The position numbers were made by a program, and so were the translations under genes. DNA of 64,000 bases, from NCBI RefSeq assembly GCF_010091945.1, contig NZ_WVIE01000015.1, positions 62,001 to 126,000 on the forward strand, written 5' to 3'. The stretch comes from Myxacorys almedinensis A (GTDB lineage: Bacteria; Cyanobacteriota; Cyanobacteriia; Leptolyngbyales; Leptolyngbyaceae). Under the pieces are notes generated by a model, which was not told the DNA's origin, made no database searches, and saw nothing but the letters and a program-made list of their open reading frames with translations. Numbering within the stretch: the first letter of the stretch is position 1; each line of letters begins with the position of its first letter. This document shows, piece after piece, positions 27,451 to 37,260 of this stretch.

Positions 27451-28021
27451 TTAATCGGGTTTGAGGGGCAGTTCAATCTGGAACATAGAAGCGATTGAAA
27501 ATATAGGGTAAGTCTGCTTCTGGAATTCCGATTCCCGTGTCGATCACCTGAACGATTGCCCATCCAGGATGAGGAGTTAAGTGTAACCGTACTGTTCCAC
27601 CAGCGGGGGTGTATTTACAGGCGTTATTGAGCAAGTTTTCGATTGCCTGCCGGAGCAAATCAGGGTCAGCCCATAATTTGATCAGTTGCTCAGGCAGTTC
27701 GTAGGTCAGTTTGATATTTTGCTGTTCTGCCAATGTGGTGAACTGCGTTGCTAGATTTTTCAGCAGATCGTTCAGATTGAGTAACTTTAGCGATTCAGGC
27801 GTAAGCCGTCCCTGATGACGAGCCAACAGCAGCAAATTGTTTACCAGAACCCCCATTGATTTCGCGCTATCTACAACGTTTCCCAAGGGGTGGTGGTAAC
27901 GCGAGTCATCAGCCGCGATCAGTAACCCAAGCTGGGCCTTGGTGAGAATGGCAGAGAGGGGCGATCGCAGACTGATGCTCCACCCTTTGAAGGCGGCGTG
28001 TCGAGTAAAAAGCTCGGCATT
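27451..28021 (-). pseudogene. Decayed sensor histidine kinase
   Basis: Read on the minus strand, the remnant is FKGWSISLRSPLSAILTK (dimerisation box, but without the phospho-acceptor His in frame; CATCAG, His-Gln, survives in another frame), then a good N box (LLRQAIENLLNNACKYTP) and G1 (VIDTGIGIPEADLPYIFNRFY). There the frame breaks: after FNRFY the G2 box (GxGLGLAI) is absent and the sequence continues in another frame as the kinase C terminus FQIELPLKPD with a stop at 27451. So an internal deletion and frameshifts have destroyed it. The N-terminal sensor is missing. Confidence 0.85.
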
Positions 28022-28121
28022 TCAGGTTAGGCGCTCGGAATGTTGAGTTCAACTGTTCAGCCTTGCTGAGTTTAGGATAAACGCCGAGAACCTCAGAACC
28101 TTGATTGCTTTGATCGGAGTT

Positions 28122-28204
28122 ATACCAAATTGATTTTTCACGGCGACAGATCCTCGACCCCCCTGCCTACGCACGTCTGTAGCATTTACAGATTAATTTG
28201 GTAT
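28122..28204. mobile_element. Short MITE-like element, copy 2
   Basis: 83 bases with terminal inverted repeats ATACCAAATTGAT / ATTAATTTGGTAT. The right half is the inverted left end of the 2371 element. It lies between the dead kinase and the LuxR gene. Confidence 0.65.
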
Positions 28205-28271
28205 TAAAAGCCAGAACTCCGAATCTTAAAGTTAAGGAATTGAAGTTCTGACCGTTCCGAGAAACACGGTT

Positions 28272-28826
28272 CTAACAACACCATTCTTCTTGAGTGGCTT
28301 GGCGTTTCATCTGAATATTGCCTAAGTGTTTCTTCACCGTATCGATCGTGATATACAGGCGGTCTGCAATTTCCTTGCGCGACAAATTGCAGCGCCGCAA
28401 CAGCCAAACTTCTGCCTCACGAGGCGTCAACCCAAACAGCCTTGCTTCAGAAAACGCGAGGCTTTGAAGCGACTGCTGCTGATCTTCAAGGCGAACCAGC
28501 AAACAGGGTTGATCTAGCCCATCTAGGGTAAGCCACTGGGCGCGAGTGCGATAGGTTTGCCCGTCGATCGTGGTAAATTCTGACTCAATCACCAACGGGC
28601 GATCGCCATAGAGTTCTCGGCTATCAATCAACGCTTCACAAGAACGCCAAACCTCAGCAGGAACGAGACTCGACTCGGCGTTTAGCTTCCGGCAAATTTC
28701 TGTTGCCCGGGAGTTTGTGTACATTAGCTCGCCGTCAGCGTTCAACATCATGATTCCATCAACTAAACCCTCCAACACAGACAACAGAAAACGATTGGCG
28801 ATTTGTGAGAAGTTCAGGTTCATCAT
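28272..28826 (-). CDS. PAS domain LuxR-type regulator
   Basis: 184 residues from the ATG at 28826 (an upstream ATG at 28889 is possible; no clear Shine-Dalgarno at either). A PAS domain (about 8-115: FLLSVLEGLVDGIMMLNADGELMYTNSRA) is followed by a LuxR helix-turn-helix: LTPREAEVWLLRRCNLSRKEIADRLYITIDTVKKHLGNI. It ends ...EEWCC with two terminal cysteines. Cyanobacterial relatives include redox/light-responsive LuxR regulators; the signal is unknown. The nearby kinase is dead, so this may once have been its partner, which is speculation. Confidence 0.85.
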   Translation of the reverse strand: MMNLNFSQIANRFLLSVLEGLVDGIMMLNADGELMYTNSRATEICRKLNAESSLVPAEVWRSCEALIDSRELYGDRPLVIESEFTTIDGQTYRTRAQWLTLDGLDQPCLLVRLEDQQQSLQSLAFSEARLFGLTPREAEVWLLRRCNLSRKEIADRLYITIDTVKKHLGNIQMKRQATQEEWCC

Positions 28827-29263
28827 TGTTTTGGGGCGAATGAACAGCAGTGTGTGATTTACTACGGTTGAGCAGACCGTATTATGCAAGAGCAGAACAG
28901 GGGTAAGAAACGAAGAAAAATCTATACTTTGTGACCTATTCCCCTCTCCGTCTGCCTATAGTTAAGACAATAAAACAGACAGGTCTGGCTTAGCAGTGGA
29001 AGAAAGTTAGGACTTGCAGCGAAGCGAAGTTATAAAACGTTAGTTGTAAATCCCAGAGGTTTGGCTGACAATGGATTTAGCTCCGTAAATTCCCTGAGTT
29101 GGGACTTATCGCATCTGGAGAAATTGGCGCAAGGCGCAGCGTTCTAGAAACCCGATCAGCAAGCTCGAATCAACATGCCGCTAACTTGCCCCCGGCGGTT
29201 TCTATGGAGTGTGCGCCGCACTAATCATGGCTTCAGGCAATTTTGGCGTTGGGTGCAATCATC
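28827..29263. other. Intergenic region upstream of the STAND gene
   Basis: No ORF or strong structure was seen. A HIP1-poor, mixed-composition stretch; the promoter of the STAND gene was not recognised. Confidence 0.4.
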
Positions 29264-32200
29264 ATGACTATCAACGAAGCACTAGGAGTGCTAGACAGCA
29301 TCTTGGGGCAAGGGCAACTGACCGATCTGCAAGAAACGGTCTTTCGTCTTGCCTGCGACGGACAAACCTACGAACAAATGGCGACAGCTAAAGGCTACGA
29401 TCCCGACTATGTAAAACTGGTGGGATCTCAACTTTGGCAGACCCTCTCAGAACACGTTGGGCAACGGGTCACTAAGAGCAATTTTCGGGTTGTGCTGAGA
29501 CAGTGGGCATCCGAGCAAAGTGCCCACGGGGATCGCGATCGCAGCAAGTTGGCAATCCATCCTCCTTTCGATCTCAATCCCGCTACATGCCCTTTTCCCC
29601 AATGTGACTGGGGAGAAGCGATCGATGTTTCCAGTTTCTGCGGACGCGCTCAAGAACTTGCCGAACTCCAGCAGTGGATCACCCACGATCGCGCTCGCCT
29701 CGTTGCCATTTTGGGCATGGGAGGCATCGGCAAAACCGCCCTTTCTGTTAAATTAGCCACTGCCCTTCAACCCCAGTTCGAGCAGATCATCTGGCGATCG
29801 CTGCGAGATGCCCCGCCTATCGCAGCGATTTTGGCTGACCTGATTCAATTTCTGTCTAAACAACACGAAACCGAACTCCCCGAAACCACCGATGGCAAAC
29901 TCGGACGGTTGATGCACTATCTGAGATCGTCGCGCTGCCTGCTGATTTTAGACAACGCCGAATCTATTTTAGGCAGTGGCGAACAGACGGGATATTACCC
30001 AAGCGGCTATGAAGCGTATGGCTCGCTCTTCCGGCGCATTGGCGAAACGATGCATCAAAGTTGCCTGGTCATCACCAGCCGAGAAAAGCCGCGAGAGGTT
30101 GCCGCTCTCGAAGGAGAGGCAATTCGCTCTTTGCGCTTAGCCGGGTTAGCTGCCCCCGACGTGCATGAATTGCTCAAGCCCAAATCGCTGATGGCAACCC
30201 AGCAAACCTTCGTAGACTTGACCCATCTGTATACGGGCAATCCCCTGGCGCTCAAGATCGCCGCTGCCACCATTCAAGAATTGTTTGATGGCGACGTTGC
30301 CGAGTTTCTCAACCAGGAAACTGCCGTGTTTGGCGATATTTCTAAACTGCTTGACGAACAGTTTGATCGCCTCTCCGATCTCGAAAAACAGATGATGTAC
30401 TGGATCGCCATTAACCGCACGGGCGTTTCGCTGGCAGAACTGGCAGACGATATTGTGCCCCCGGTGCCCAAACGTCAGTTGTTTGAAGCGCTGGCATCGT
30501 TAGCTCGCCGACCCCTGGTTGAAAAACACGGGGCTAGGTTTACCCAACAGCCTGTGGTGATGGAATACGCGATCGACAAACTGATCACCTGCATTCATCG
30601 GGAAATCGTGACGGGCAAGTTTCACCTGTTTATGTCTCATGCTCTGATGAAGGCTAGCGTCGAAGATTACGTTCGGGAAAGCCAGATCCGCATGATTGTG
30701 CAGCCCTTGCTCGATCGGCTCACCGCCGCCTCTCACTGCCATAGCGATTTTGAGGAGAAACTGCGCGAGGTGCTGCGATCGCTGAGGCAAGAGTTTGGGT
30801 GCACCCCCGGATATGGAGCCGGAAACGTGCTCAATCTCTTGCGCTACGCAGGTTCTGACCTGACCGGATACGACTTTTCAGAGCTAGCCGTTTGGCAAGC
30901 CCATCTCCAAGGCGCAACCCTGCATCACGTCAATTTCACAAACGCCAGCCTGGAAAAATCACTCTTTTCCGATACGCTGGGCAACGTCTGGTCGGTGGCT
31001 TATAGCCCCGATGGGACGATCTTGGCCGCCAGCGACACGTCGGGAGAAGTGCATCTCTGGCGCGTTGCCGATGGGCAAAAGCTCGCTACTTTGAAAGGGC
31101 ATCAGCATTGGGTCTGCGAAATTTCATTTAGCGCCGATGGCAAGACCTTGGCAAGTGTCAGTGCCGACACGATCGTTAACCTGTGGGATGTGGCAACGGG
31201 GAGGTGCCGACACACCTTGCGGGGGCATCTCGATTGGGTCGTGTCGGTTGCTTACAGCCCAACCCAGGCGATCGTGGCAAGCAGCAGCGCCGATCGCACC
31301 ATTCGGATCTGGGATGCCCAAACTGGGGAGTGTCTGCGGATTTTGAGCGGTCATCACCATTGGATCTGCGCGATCGCATTTAGCCCAGATGGGCACACGC
31401 TGATCAGTGGCAGCGACGATCGCACCGTTAAACAGTGGGATGTGGCAACTGGAACCTGTCTTCAGACCTTCAAAGGGCACACCAGTGCGGTGCGCGGCGT
31501 AGCGGTTCATCCATCGGGTCATGCGATCGCCAGTGCCAGCGAAGACGAAACAGTGAGGCTGTGGAATCTCACCACGCAAGCGGTGACCACCTTAGCGGGG
31601 CATGTTGCCGAAGTGCGCGGCATCCAATTTAGCCCCGATGGGCAACTGCTCGCCAGCGCCAGCTACGACGAGACCGTGAAATTGTGGGATGTTCAGACTG
31701 AGCGCTGCATCAAAACCTTACACGAGCATCGTGCGCCGGTGCGATCGGTGGCATTTAGTCCCTGTGGGCAATGGTTGGCAAGTGGCAGCGCTGACCAGTC
31801 GGTTCGGGTGTGGAGTCGTTCTGGAGACTGCCGCAAAACCCTCCAAGGATACACCAACTTTGTCCTGTCGGTGGCGTTTAGCCCCACAACGGCACTGCTG
31901 GCAAGCACAAGTACGGATCACACGGTCAATTTGTGGGATACCGTTTCGGGTCGCTGTCTCAAAACCTTGCGGGGGCATACAAACTGGGTGTGGTCGGTGG
32001 CGTTTAGTGTCGATGGTCAACAGCTTGCCAGCGCCAGCCTAGATCACACGATCAGCCTTTGGATCTTAGATGCCGACGATCGCTCTAGAGTGTTGCGGGG
32101 GCACACAAACTGGGTGTGGTCGGTGGCGTTTAGCCCCGATGGGCAGACCCTTGCCAGTGGTAGCTTTGATCAAACCATTCGGCTATGGAATCCGGCGAGT

Positions 32201-32824
32201 GGCGAATGCCGCCGCATTATCATTGCCCAGAGTCGAATTTGGTCGATCGCCTATAGCCCCAATGGTGCGCTGCTTGCCAGTGGCGAAGAAGATTGCACGA
32301 TCCAACTGTGGAACCCTCTGACGGGGCAATGTTTGCAAACGTTGAAAGATCACGATCGTAGAGTCGTTGCGATCGCATTTAGCCCCGATGGAAAAACGCT
32401 CGTCAGCGCCAGCGAAGACTACACCCTAAAACTGTGGGATGTCAAAACAGGGCGGTGTCTGAAAACCTTGAACGACCACGATCGCTTGGCTGCCGTGGCC
32501 TTTTGCGCCGATGGGCGCACTATCATTAGTAGCGGGATCGAACCCACTATCAAACTGTGGGATGGGCAAACCGGAGCGCATCAGGTGTTAGAGGGGCACC
32601 GCGATCGCGTCTGGTCGGTGGCGTGCAGTGCCGATGGGCGCTTAGTGGCAAGCGGTAGTGAAGATGAAACGATCCGCCTGTGGGATCGGCAAACCGGAGA
32701 GTGTCTGCAAGTGCTACAAAAACCCAGACCCTACGACGGCATGATGATTTCAGGAATTGAGGGGATTACAGAAGCGCAAAAAATCACGCTAACGGCGTTG
32801 GGCGCAATCAGCACCCCCGATTAG
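29264..32824 (+). CDS. STAND ATPase with vMAP-type HTH, NB-ARC and 14 WD40 repeats
   Basis: 1186 residues from the ATG at 29264 (a TTG seven codons upstream is open). Domains in order: N-terminal HTH of the vWA-MoxR-associated type (about 1-80: TDLQETVFRLACDGQTYEQMA); NB-ARC NTPase with Walker A GMGGIGKTAL (about 155-164), LLILDNAES Walker B and SRE sensor; winged-helix region; a short pentapeptide-like stretch (SDLTGYDFSELAVWQAHLQGATL, about 530-552); then 14 WD40 repeats, enough for two seven-bladed propellers. STAND proteins oligomerise on ligand binding to act as signalling hubs, some in antiviral defence or cell death. No effector domain is visible, so it may signal through its HTH. Confidence 0.93.
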   Translation: MTINEALGVLDSILGQGQLTDLQETVFRLACDGQTYEQMATAKGYDPDYVKLVGSQLWQTLSEHVGQRVTKSNFRVVLRQWASEQSAHGDRDRSKLAIHPPFDLNPATCPFPQCDWGEAIDVSSFCGRAQELAELQQWITHDRARLVAILGMGGIGKTALSVKLATALQPQFEQIIWRSLRDAPPIAAILADLIQFLSKQHETELPETTDGKLGRLMHYLRSSRCLLILDNAESILGSGEQTGYYPSGYEAYGSLFRRIGETMHQSCLVITSREKPREVAALEGEAIRSLRLAGLAAPDVHELLKPKSLMATQQTFVDLTHLYTGNPLALKIAAATIQELFDGDVAEFLNQETAVFGDISKLLDEQFDRLSDLEKQMMYWIAINRTGVSLAELADDIVPPVPKRQLFEALASLARRPLVEKHGARFTQQPVVMEYAIDKLITCIHREIVTGKFHLFMSHALMKASVEDYVRESQIRMIVQPLLDRLTAASHCHSDFEEKLREVLRSLRQEFGCTPGYGAGNVLNLLRYAGSDLTGYDFSELAVWQAHLQGATLHHVNFTNASLEKSLFSDTLGNVWSVAYSPDGTILAASDTSGEVHLWRVADGQKLATLKGHQHWVCEISFSADGKTLASVSADTIVNLWDVATGRCRHTLRGHLDWVVSVAYSPTQAIVASSSADRTIRIWDAQTGECLRILSGHHHWICAIAFSPDGHTLISGSDDRTVKQWDVATGTCLQTFKGHTSAVRGVAVHPSGHAIASASEDETVRLWNLTTQAVTTLAGHVAEVRGIQFSPDGQLLASASYDETVKLWDVQTERCIKTLHEHRAPVRSVAFSPCGQWLASGSADQSVRVWSRSGDCRKTLQGYTNFVLSVAFSPTTALLASTSTDHTVNLWDTVSGRCLKTLRGHTNWVWSVAFSVDGQQLASASLDHTISLWILDADDRSRVLRGHTNWVWSVAFSPDGQTLASGSFDQTIRLWNPASGECRRIIIAQSRIWSIAYSPNGALLASGEEDCTIQLWNPLTGQCLQTLKDHDRRVVAIAFSPDGKTLVSASEDYTLKLWDVKTGRCLKTLNDHDRLAAVAFCADGRTIISSGIEPTIKLWDGQTGAHQVLEGHRDRVWSVACSADGRLVASGSEDETIRLWDRQTGECLQVLQKPRPYDGMMISGIEGITEAQKITLTALGAISTPD

Positions 32825-32883
32825 CAACCTTGCCTTGGGCACGGTATCCTAAACATGCACCGTTCTTTAGAAAGAGAAACCCT

Positions 32884-33342
32884 ATGAGCCTGAAAGACAC
32901 CATCACAGAAGGCATCCAAGGGGCGATGAAGGCTCAAGACAAAGTGCGCTTAGAAACGCTCCGCAGCATCAAAAAAGGATTGCTCGAAAAAGAAGTGAGT
33001 GTGCGCCCCTCTGGTCAGACCGAGTTAACCGAAGAGCAGGAGCTTGACGTGTTGTCTCAAGTGGCAAAGCAGCGCCGCGACTCGATCGAGCAATATCAGA
33101 AGGCACACCGAGACGACCTAGCCCAGCAAGAAGCCCAAGAGTTAGCGATCGTAGAGGAATTTCTGCCGCAGCAACTCTCTGATGCAGAAGTAGCGGCGGT
33201 GATCGAGCAAATTATTGCTCAGGTTGGCGCATCGTCTGCCAAAGATATGGGCAAGGTGATGGGTGCCGCCATGCAGCAGCTAAAAGGCAAAGCAGATGGA
33301 AAGAAAGTCCAAGCATCGGTGAAAGCAAAGCTGGGGGGTTAG
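32884..33342 (+). CDS. GatB/YqeY domain protein
   Basis: 152 residues from the ATG at 32884, a normal YqeY length; AGAAAGAGAAA precedes it. It is a helical family seen alone or as the tail of GatB, with tRNA-binding assumed: LRSIKKGLLEKEV, ELDVLSQVAKQRRDSIEQY, EFLPQQLSD and MGKVMGAAM. Bacillus YqeY has no fixed role. Only 59 bases after the STAND gene; it may share a transcript by read-through. Confidence 0.9.
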   Translation: MSLKDTITEGIQGAMKAQDKVRLETLRSIKKGLLEKEVSVRPSGQTELTEEQELDVLSQVAKQRRDSIEQYQKAHRDDLAQQEAQELAIVEEFLPQQLSDAEVAAVIEQIIAQVGASSAKDMGKVMGAAMQQLKGKADGKKVQASVKAKLGG

Positions 33343-33361
33343 ACATCCAGCGCAGGTGGCA

Positions 33362-33501
33362 GCAGATTGGGGAGGGGATGTGGCAACTAAAAAATAGGGC
33401 GTTGGGGAGGTCTTCGATCTGCTTTGCCGGAAGGGCAAATTCATCGTTGCCCTCAGCGCAACGCCTACCCGTTAAATCCGGTTCATTCTCCCCCAATCTG
33501 C
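33362..33501. repeat. Inverted-repeat element
   Basis: GCAGATTGGGG at 33362-33372 and its complement at 33491-33501 bound a 140-base stretch between yqeY and frr that holds an extra GGAAGGGCAA/TTGCCCTC hairpin. Possibly a small MITE or a terminator region serving both converging genes. Confidence 0.45.
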
Positions 33502-33540
33502 CGCCGCACGCTTCTGAACGCGCTCACCTGACTTAAACCG

Positions 33541-34089
33541 TCAAACCGTCATAATGTCTTTCTCTTTTTCGGCTAACACTTTTTCAACTTCAGCACTATA
33601 TTTGTCTGTCAGCTTCTGAATTTTGTCCTGCAAATCCTTTGCTTCGTCTTCAGACACTTCCTTGGCTTTTTCCTGTTTCTTCACCGCATCCACCCCATCT
33701 CGGCGAATGTTGCGAACCGAAACTTTTCCTTCTTCGGCATATTTTGCTGCCAGTTTCACCAGTTCTTTACGGCGATCGCTAGTCAACGGCGGAATATTGA
33801 GCCGGATGATGGCACCATCGTTATTCGGCGTCAGACCAATATCTGACAGCGAGATCGCTTTCTCGATAATACTCAAACTGCTGCGATCGTACGGTTGAAT
33901 CTGAATCGTAGATGCATCTGGCGTCGAGATGTTCGCCAGTTGCTTGAGCGGCGTCGGCGCGCCGTAATATTCAACCACAATTTTGTCAAGCAAACTCGAA
34001 TTGGCCCGACCCGTCCGAATCGTATTAAAAGACCGTTGAGTAGCTTCGACCGCCTTTTTCATATGGTCTTCGACATCAGCAAACTTCAC
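33541..34089 (-). CDS. frr: Ribosome recycling factor
   Basis: 182 residues from the GTG at 34087-34089, chosen because GGAGG lies five bases upstream and it gives the usual RRF length; a TTG five codons earlier is open. It overlaps the end of pyrH by 14 bases. Motifs: [44 protein letters not shown] and the NIRRDG linker. Works with EF-G to split ribosomes after termination. The pyrH-frr order is the common bacterial arrangement. Confidence 0.95.
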   Translation of the reverse strand: MKFADVEDHMKKAVEATQRSFNTIRTGRANSSLLDKIVVEYYGAPTPLKQLANISTPDASTIQIQPYDRSSLSIIEKAISLSDIGLTPNNDGAIIRLNIPPLTSDRRKELVKLAAKYAEEGKVSVRNIRRDGVDAVKKQEKAKEVSEDEAKDLQDKIQKLTDKYSAEVEKVLAEKEKDIMTV

Positions 34090-34804
34090 AAGAACCTCCG
34101 ACAATCGTTCCGATCGACTCGCCCATCACCGCCCGACGAACATTTCCTCTCACCGAGAGATCAAACACAATGATGGGGATATCGTTATCTTTGCATAAAG
34201 AAATGGCAGTGCTATCCATGACCTTCAGATCGTTGGTGAGAACGTGGGAGTAGGTCAGGCTTTGAAAGCGTTTTGCTGCCGGATTCTTCGTCGGGTCAGA
34301 ATCGTAGACTCCATCTACCTTTGTAGCTTTAAATAAGACATCTGCCCCAATCTCGGCGGCACGCAGCGCGGCGGTGGTGTCGGTGGTGAAAAACGGATTA
34401 CCTGACCCAGCGCCAAACACGACCACGCGACCCTTTTCGAGATGGCGCATTGCCCGGCGACGAATATAGGGTTCTGCGACTTCTTGCATCGCGATCGCAG
34501 TCTGTACCCGAGTCTGCACCCCCATTTGCTCTAACGCATCTTGCAGCGTCATCGCATTCATCACCGTGGCGATCATGCCGATGTAGTCTGCGGTGGCTCG
34601 ATCCATACCGGCAGCGGCACCCTTGACGCCTCGGAAAATATTTCCACCTCCCACAACGATCGCGATCTGCACTCCACTTTCGGCAATTTCAGAAACTTCT
34701 TCAGCAATACCATTGACGACGGCAGGATCGATCCCGTATGAAAGCTCTCCCATTAGAGCTTCCCCGCTAAGCTTTAGCAGAATCCGCCGATACGTGACGC
34801 CCAT
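34076..34804 (-). CDS. pyrH: UMP kinase
   Basis: 242 residues, hexameric amino-acid-kinase-fold enzyme that phosphorylates UMP with [16 protein letters not shown] at the start, [10 protein letters not shown] (about 51-60), [16 protein letters not shown], and TRTAI-like [16 protein letters not shown] near the end. It is translated just ahead of frr with overlapping codons. Complete. Confidence 0.96.
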   Translation of the reverse strand: MGVTYRRILLKLSGEALMGELSYGIDPAVVNGIAEEVSEIAESGVQIAIVVGGGNIFRGVKGAAAGMDRATADYIGMIATVMNAMTLQDALEQMGVQTRVQTAIAMQEVAEPYIRRRAMRHLEKGRVVVFGAGSGNPFFTTDTTAALRAAEIGADVLFKATKVDGVYDSDPTKNPAAKRFQSLTYSHVLTNDLKVMDSTAISLCKDNDIPIIVFDLSVRGNVRRAVMGESIGTIVGGSCEVC

Positions 34805-35078
34805 GTATTTATTTTTTCGTGATAGTTGGTTCCAAATAAAGATACCAGCAGATGGTAGATTTGTGTCTGTTTCGTCGGGTTGGTTTTGGGGTTTGTCAAG
34901 AGATCAAATAGAGAAAGTTTGGATAGTAGACGATTGCAGAACCCTTAAAGTTTGAGCGGTGACAGGGTTTATTCCCTTTATTGAAGATTAAAAAGCAACC
35001 TAAAATGATCCTCACAGAAATTGTTAGACACCCGTTAGACCGTTTCCTAGACCGGGCATTCTCGTAGGGAGATTGATT

Positions 35079-36554
35079 TTGAATTTAAGAGAAACGTTTT
35101 TTAATATGGAGCACGCGATCGCGTCTCAAGCCATCAACGCCGCCATCGTCAATGTCAGCGGTCGCCAACGAATGCTATCTCAACGAACGGCATTGTTTTG
35201 TTTGAGATTGGTTTGCACTCAAGACCCGCACGAGCGGCAGTTGTTGAAGCAGACTCTAACTGAGGTGATTGCGCTAATCGAACGATCGCATCAAGGTCTG
35301 ATTGCGGGTGACGCAGACCTCAATTTGCCAGGTCAGCCTTCGCCCACGGTGAGCGCTATGTACTTCGAGCCGCCGCTGTGCGTCGATCGCCAGGTACAAG
35401 ATTACATTACTCACGTGAGAACATTGTTAGAGGCACAAGATACTGATCTGACGCCCGATCATCCTCAGTTACAGACCATTCTGGAAGCAGCGTCAACCCA
35501 TTTATTAACTGCGTTAAATGCAGTGGTCAGCCAATACCAAGCTGAGAGCGAGATAGAACAGCGGATCATTCTAGATCAACAAGCCCAACTGTATCAACAA
35601 AGCCTTGAATCTGCGGCGATCGCAGAGGCAAAATCTCGACAGTTAGAGTGCTCTCTTGCTGAGTTGCATCAGCTTCAGGCGCAACTCATTCAAACCGAAA
35701 AAATGTCAAGTTTGGGTCAGCTTGTTGCTGGCATTGCCCACGAGATCAACAATCCTGTCAACTTCATCCACGGCAACTTGGCTCACTTAGAAAACTACAC
35801 CCAAGACCTCTTACATTTGATTCATCTTTATCGACAGCAGCCATCTTTGCTAAACGACGCGATCGCAAAAATTGATGGTGCTGATATTGATGGCATTGAT
35901 TTGGACTATATAATAGACGACTTGCCTAAAATTGTTCTCTCCATCCGAGTTGGGGCAGAGCGAATTCGGAACATTGTGCGATCGCTGCGAACATTTTCTC
36001 GTTTGGATGAGGCAGAACTAAAAAGCGTTGATTTGCATGACAATATCGACAGCACCCTGATGATGTTGCAGCATCGGCTAAATGAAAAGCCAAATCATAC
36101 CGCAATTCAAGTTATCAAAGAGTATGGCGATCTTCCGGTGGTTGAGTGTTATGTTGGGCTGCTCAATCAGGTATTTATGAATATTTTGGTAAACGCGATC
36201 GATGCTCTAGAAAGCATGAATCTTGTTGAGACTAAGCCGTGTGTTCATCCTCAAAAACCGGGGACAAAAGAAACTCAAACGCCACCACAGACGATCACCA
36301 TTCGCACAGAAACCCTCAACGAAAATGAGGTGCAAATTCAAATTTCAGATAGCGGTTTTGGGATGGATGAGGTCGTTAAAGCTAAACTATTTGACCCCTT
36401 TTTCACCACCAAAGAAGTCGGCAAGGGCACAGGGCTAGGGTTATCTGTCAGCTATCAAATTGTTACCAAAACGCACAATGGCAACCTTCAGTGTTTCTCG
36501 GAACCAGGGCGGGGGGCAAGCTTTCATATCACTCTACCAATTGTTCAAAGTTAA
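35079..36554 (+). CDS. Soluble sensor histidine kinase with NarX-like PilJ domain
   Basis: About 491 residues. TTG at 35079 has AGGGAG seven bases upstream; a TTG at 35073 and an ATG at 35106 are alternatives. Near the N terminus, INAAIVNVSGRQRMLSQRTALF matches the PilJ/NarX P-box-like sensor domain; then a coiled coil (about 155-205) and the kinase: H box VAGIAHEINNPVNF, N box QVFMNILVNAIDALE, G1 ISDSGFGMDE, F box FFTTKEVGKG, G2 GTGLGLSV. No membrane segment is seen, so the sensor would be cytoplasmic. No response regulator is adjacent. Confidence 0.88.
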   Translation: MNLRETFFNMEHAIASQAINAAIVNVSGRQRMLSQRTALFCLRLVCTQDPHERQLLKQTLTEVIALIERSHQGLIAGDADLNLPGQPSPTVSAMYFEPPLCVDRQVQDYITHVRTLLEAQDTDLTPDHPQLQTILEAASTHLLTALNAVVSQYQAESEIEQRIILDQQAQLYQQSLESAAIAEAKSRQLECSLAELHQLQAQLIQTEKMSSLGQLVAGIAHEINNPVNFIHGNLAHLENYTQDLLHLIHLYRQQPSLLNDAIAKIDGADIDGIDLDYIIDDLPKIVLSIRVGAERIRNIVRSLRTFSRLDEAELKSVDLHDNIDSTLMMLQHRLNEKPNHTAIQVIKEYGDLPVVECYVGLLNQVFMNILVNAIDALESMNLVETKPCVHPQKPGTKETQTPPQTITIRTETLNENEVQIQISDSGFGMDEVVKAKLFDPFFTTKEVGKGTGLGLSVSYQIVTKTHNGNLQCFSEPGRGASFHITLPIVQS

Positions 36555-36783
36555 GCCTCAGAAATTAGCCTAAGTTTGGGTGTTAACCTACAGACGTAGA
36601 GGCGACGTAAAGGCATATTCAACCCCTCTTAGATCTCAAATCGCCCAGGTTTGCCTTGGGTGCGGCTCGGTGGGTTGGGGCAGGAGAATACTGCAACACA
36701 ACTAACAAAACCGCCCATTTTTGAGAGGGCTGGTATGATATGCAGGTCAAAAGGACAGATCATCCTCCTTGGAGATTACAATC

Positions 36784-37179
36784 ATGAAAGCGATCGTCAT
36801 CGCCTTGCTGTTGGTGCTAACGACTGTTGGGTTTCCGAAAACAGCCTTTGCCCATGCCCTACAGGCAGATTATTCTCTGCTCCGGCAGTCTCAGCTAGAA
36901 ATTCGGGCAAACTTTAGCGACGGAGAGCCATACCCGTTTGCCGATGTTCAGATCTTTGCCCCATCCGACAAACATCACCCTTGGTTAGAAAGCAAAGCAG
37001 ATGCTCAAGGGCGATTTGAATTTATGCCGGATGCGTCGCTCAGAGGAGATTGGACGGTCAAAATCGGCAAATCAGACCATAAAGATATTCTGACGGTTCC
37101 AGTGACAGAGCGCGGTGTAGAAGTGAACGACATTAGTCAGGGGGTTGGGCAGCCGCTCAAAGCTCAACTGATGGTGTAG
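36784..37179 (+). CDS. Secreted carboxypeptidase-regulatory-like beta-sandwich protein
   Basis: 131 residues from the ATG at 36784 (TTGGAGA upstream; an ATG at 36769 is weaker). Signal peptide MKAIVIALLLVLTTVG with cleavage after AFA, before HALQADY. The mature domain (about 24-115) has the look of a CarboxypepD_reg/DUF4198-type beta sandwich (FSDGEPYPFADVQIFAPSD ... KADAQGRFEFMPD). Such proteins often accompany nickel or cobalt uptake, but no transporter lies here, so the role is open. Confidence 0.7.
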   Translation: MKAIVIALLLVLTTVGFPKTAFAHALQADYSLLRQSQLEIRANFSDGEPYPFADVQIFAPSDKHHPWLESKADAQGRFEFMPDASLRGDWTVKIGKSDHKDILTVPVTERGVEVNDISQGVGQPLKAQLMV

Positions 37180-37260
37180 GGCTTTGCCGCGATCGCAGGC
37201 ATTTTAGGAACTCGCTTTTTGTCGCCGCGCCTGTTTAATCGGTAGATTCTTTTCGTAGTT

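Noticed and set aside
36555-36783. Cobalamin or other riboswitch upstream of the secreted protein gene
   Set aside because: No B12 box (AGCCACTG-type) or other known switch core was recognised.
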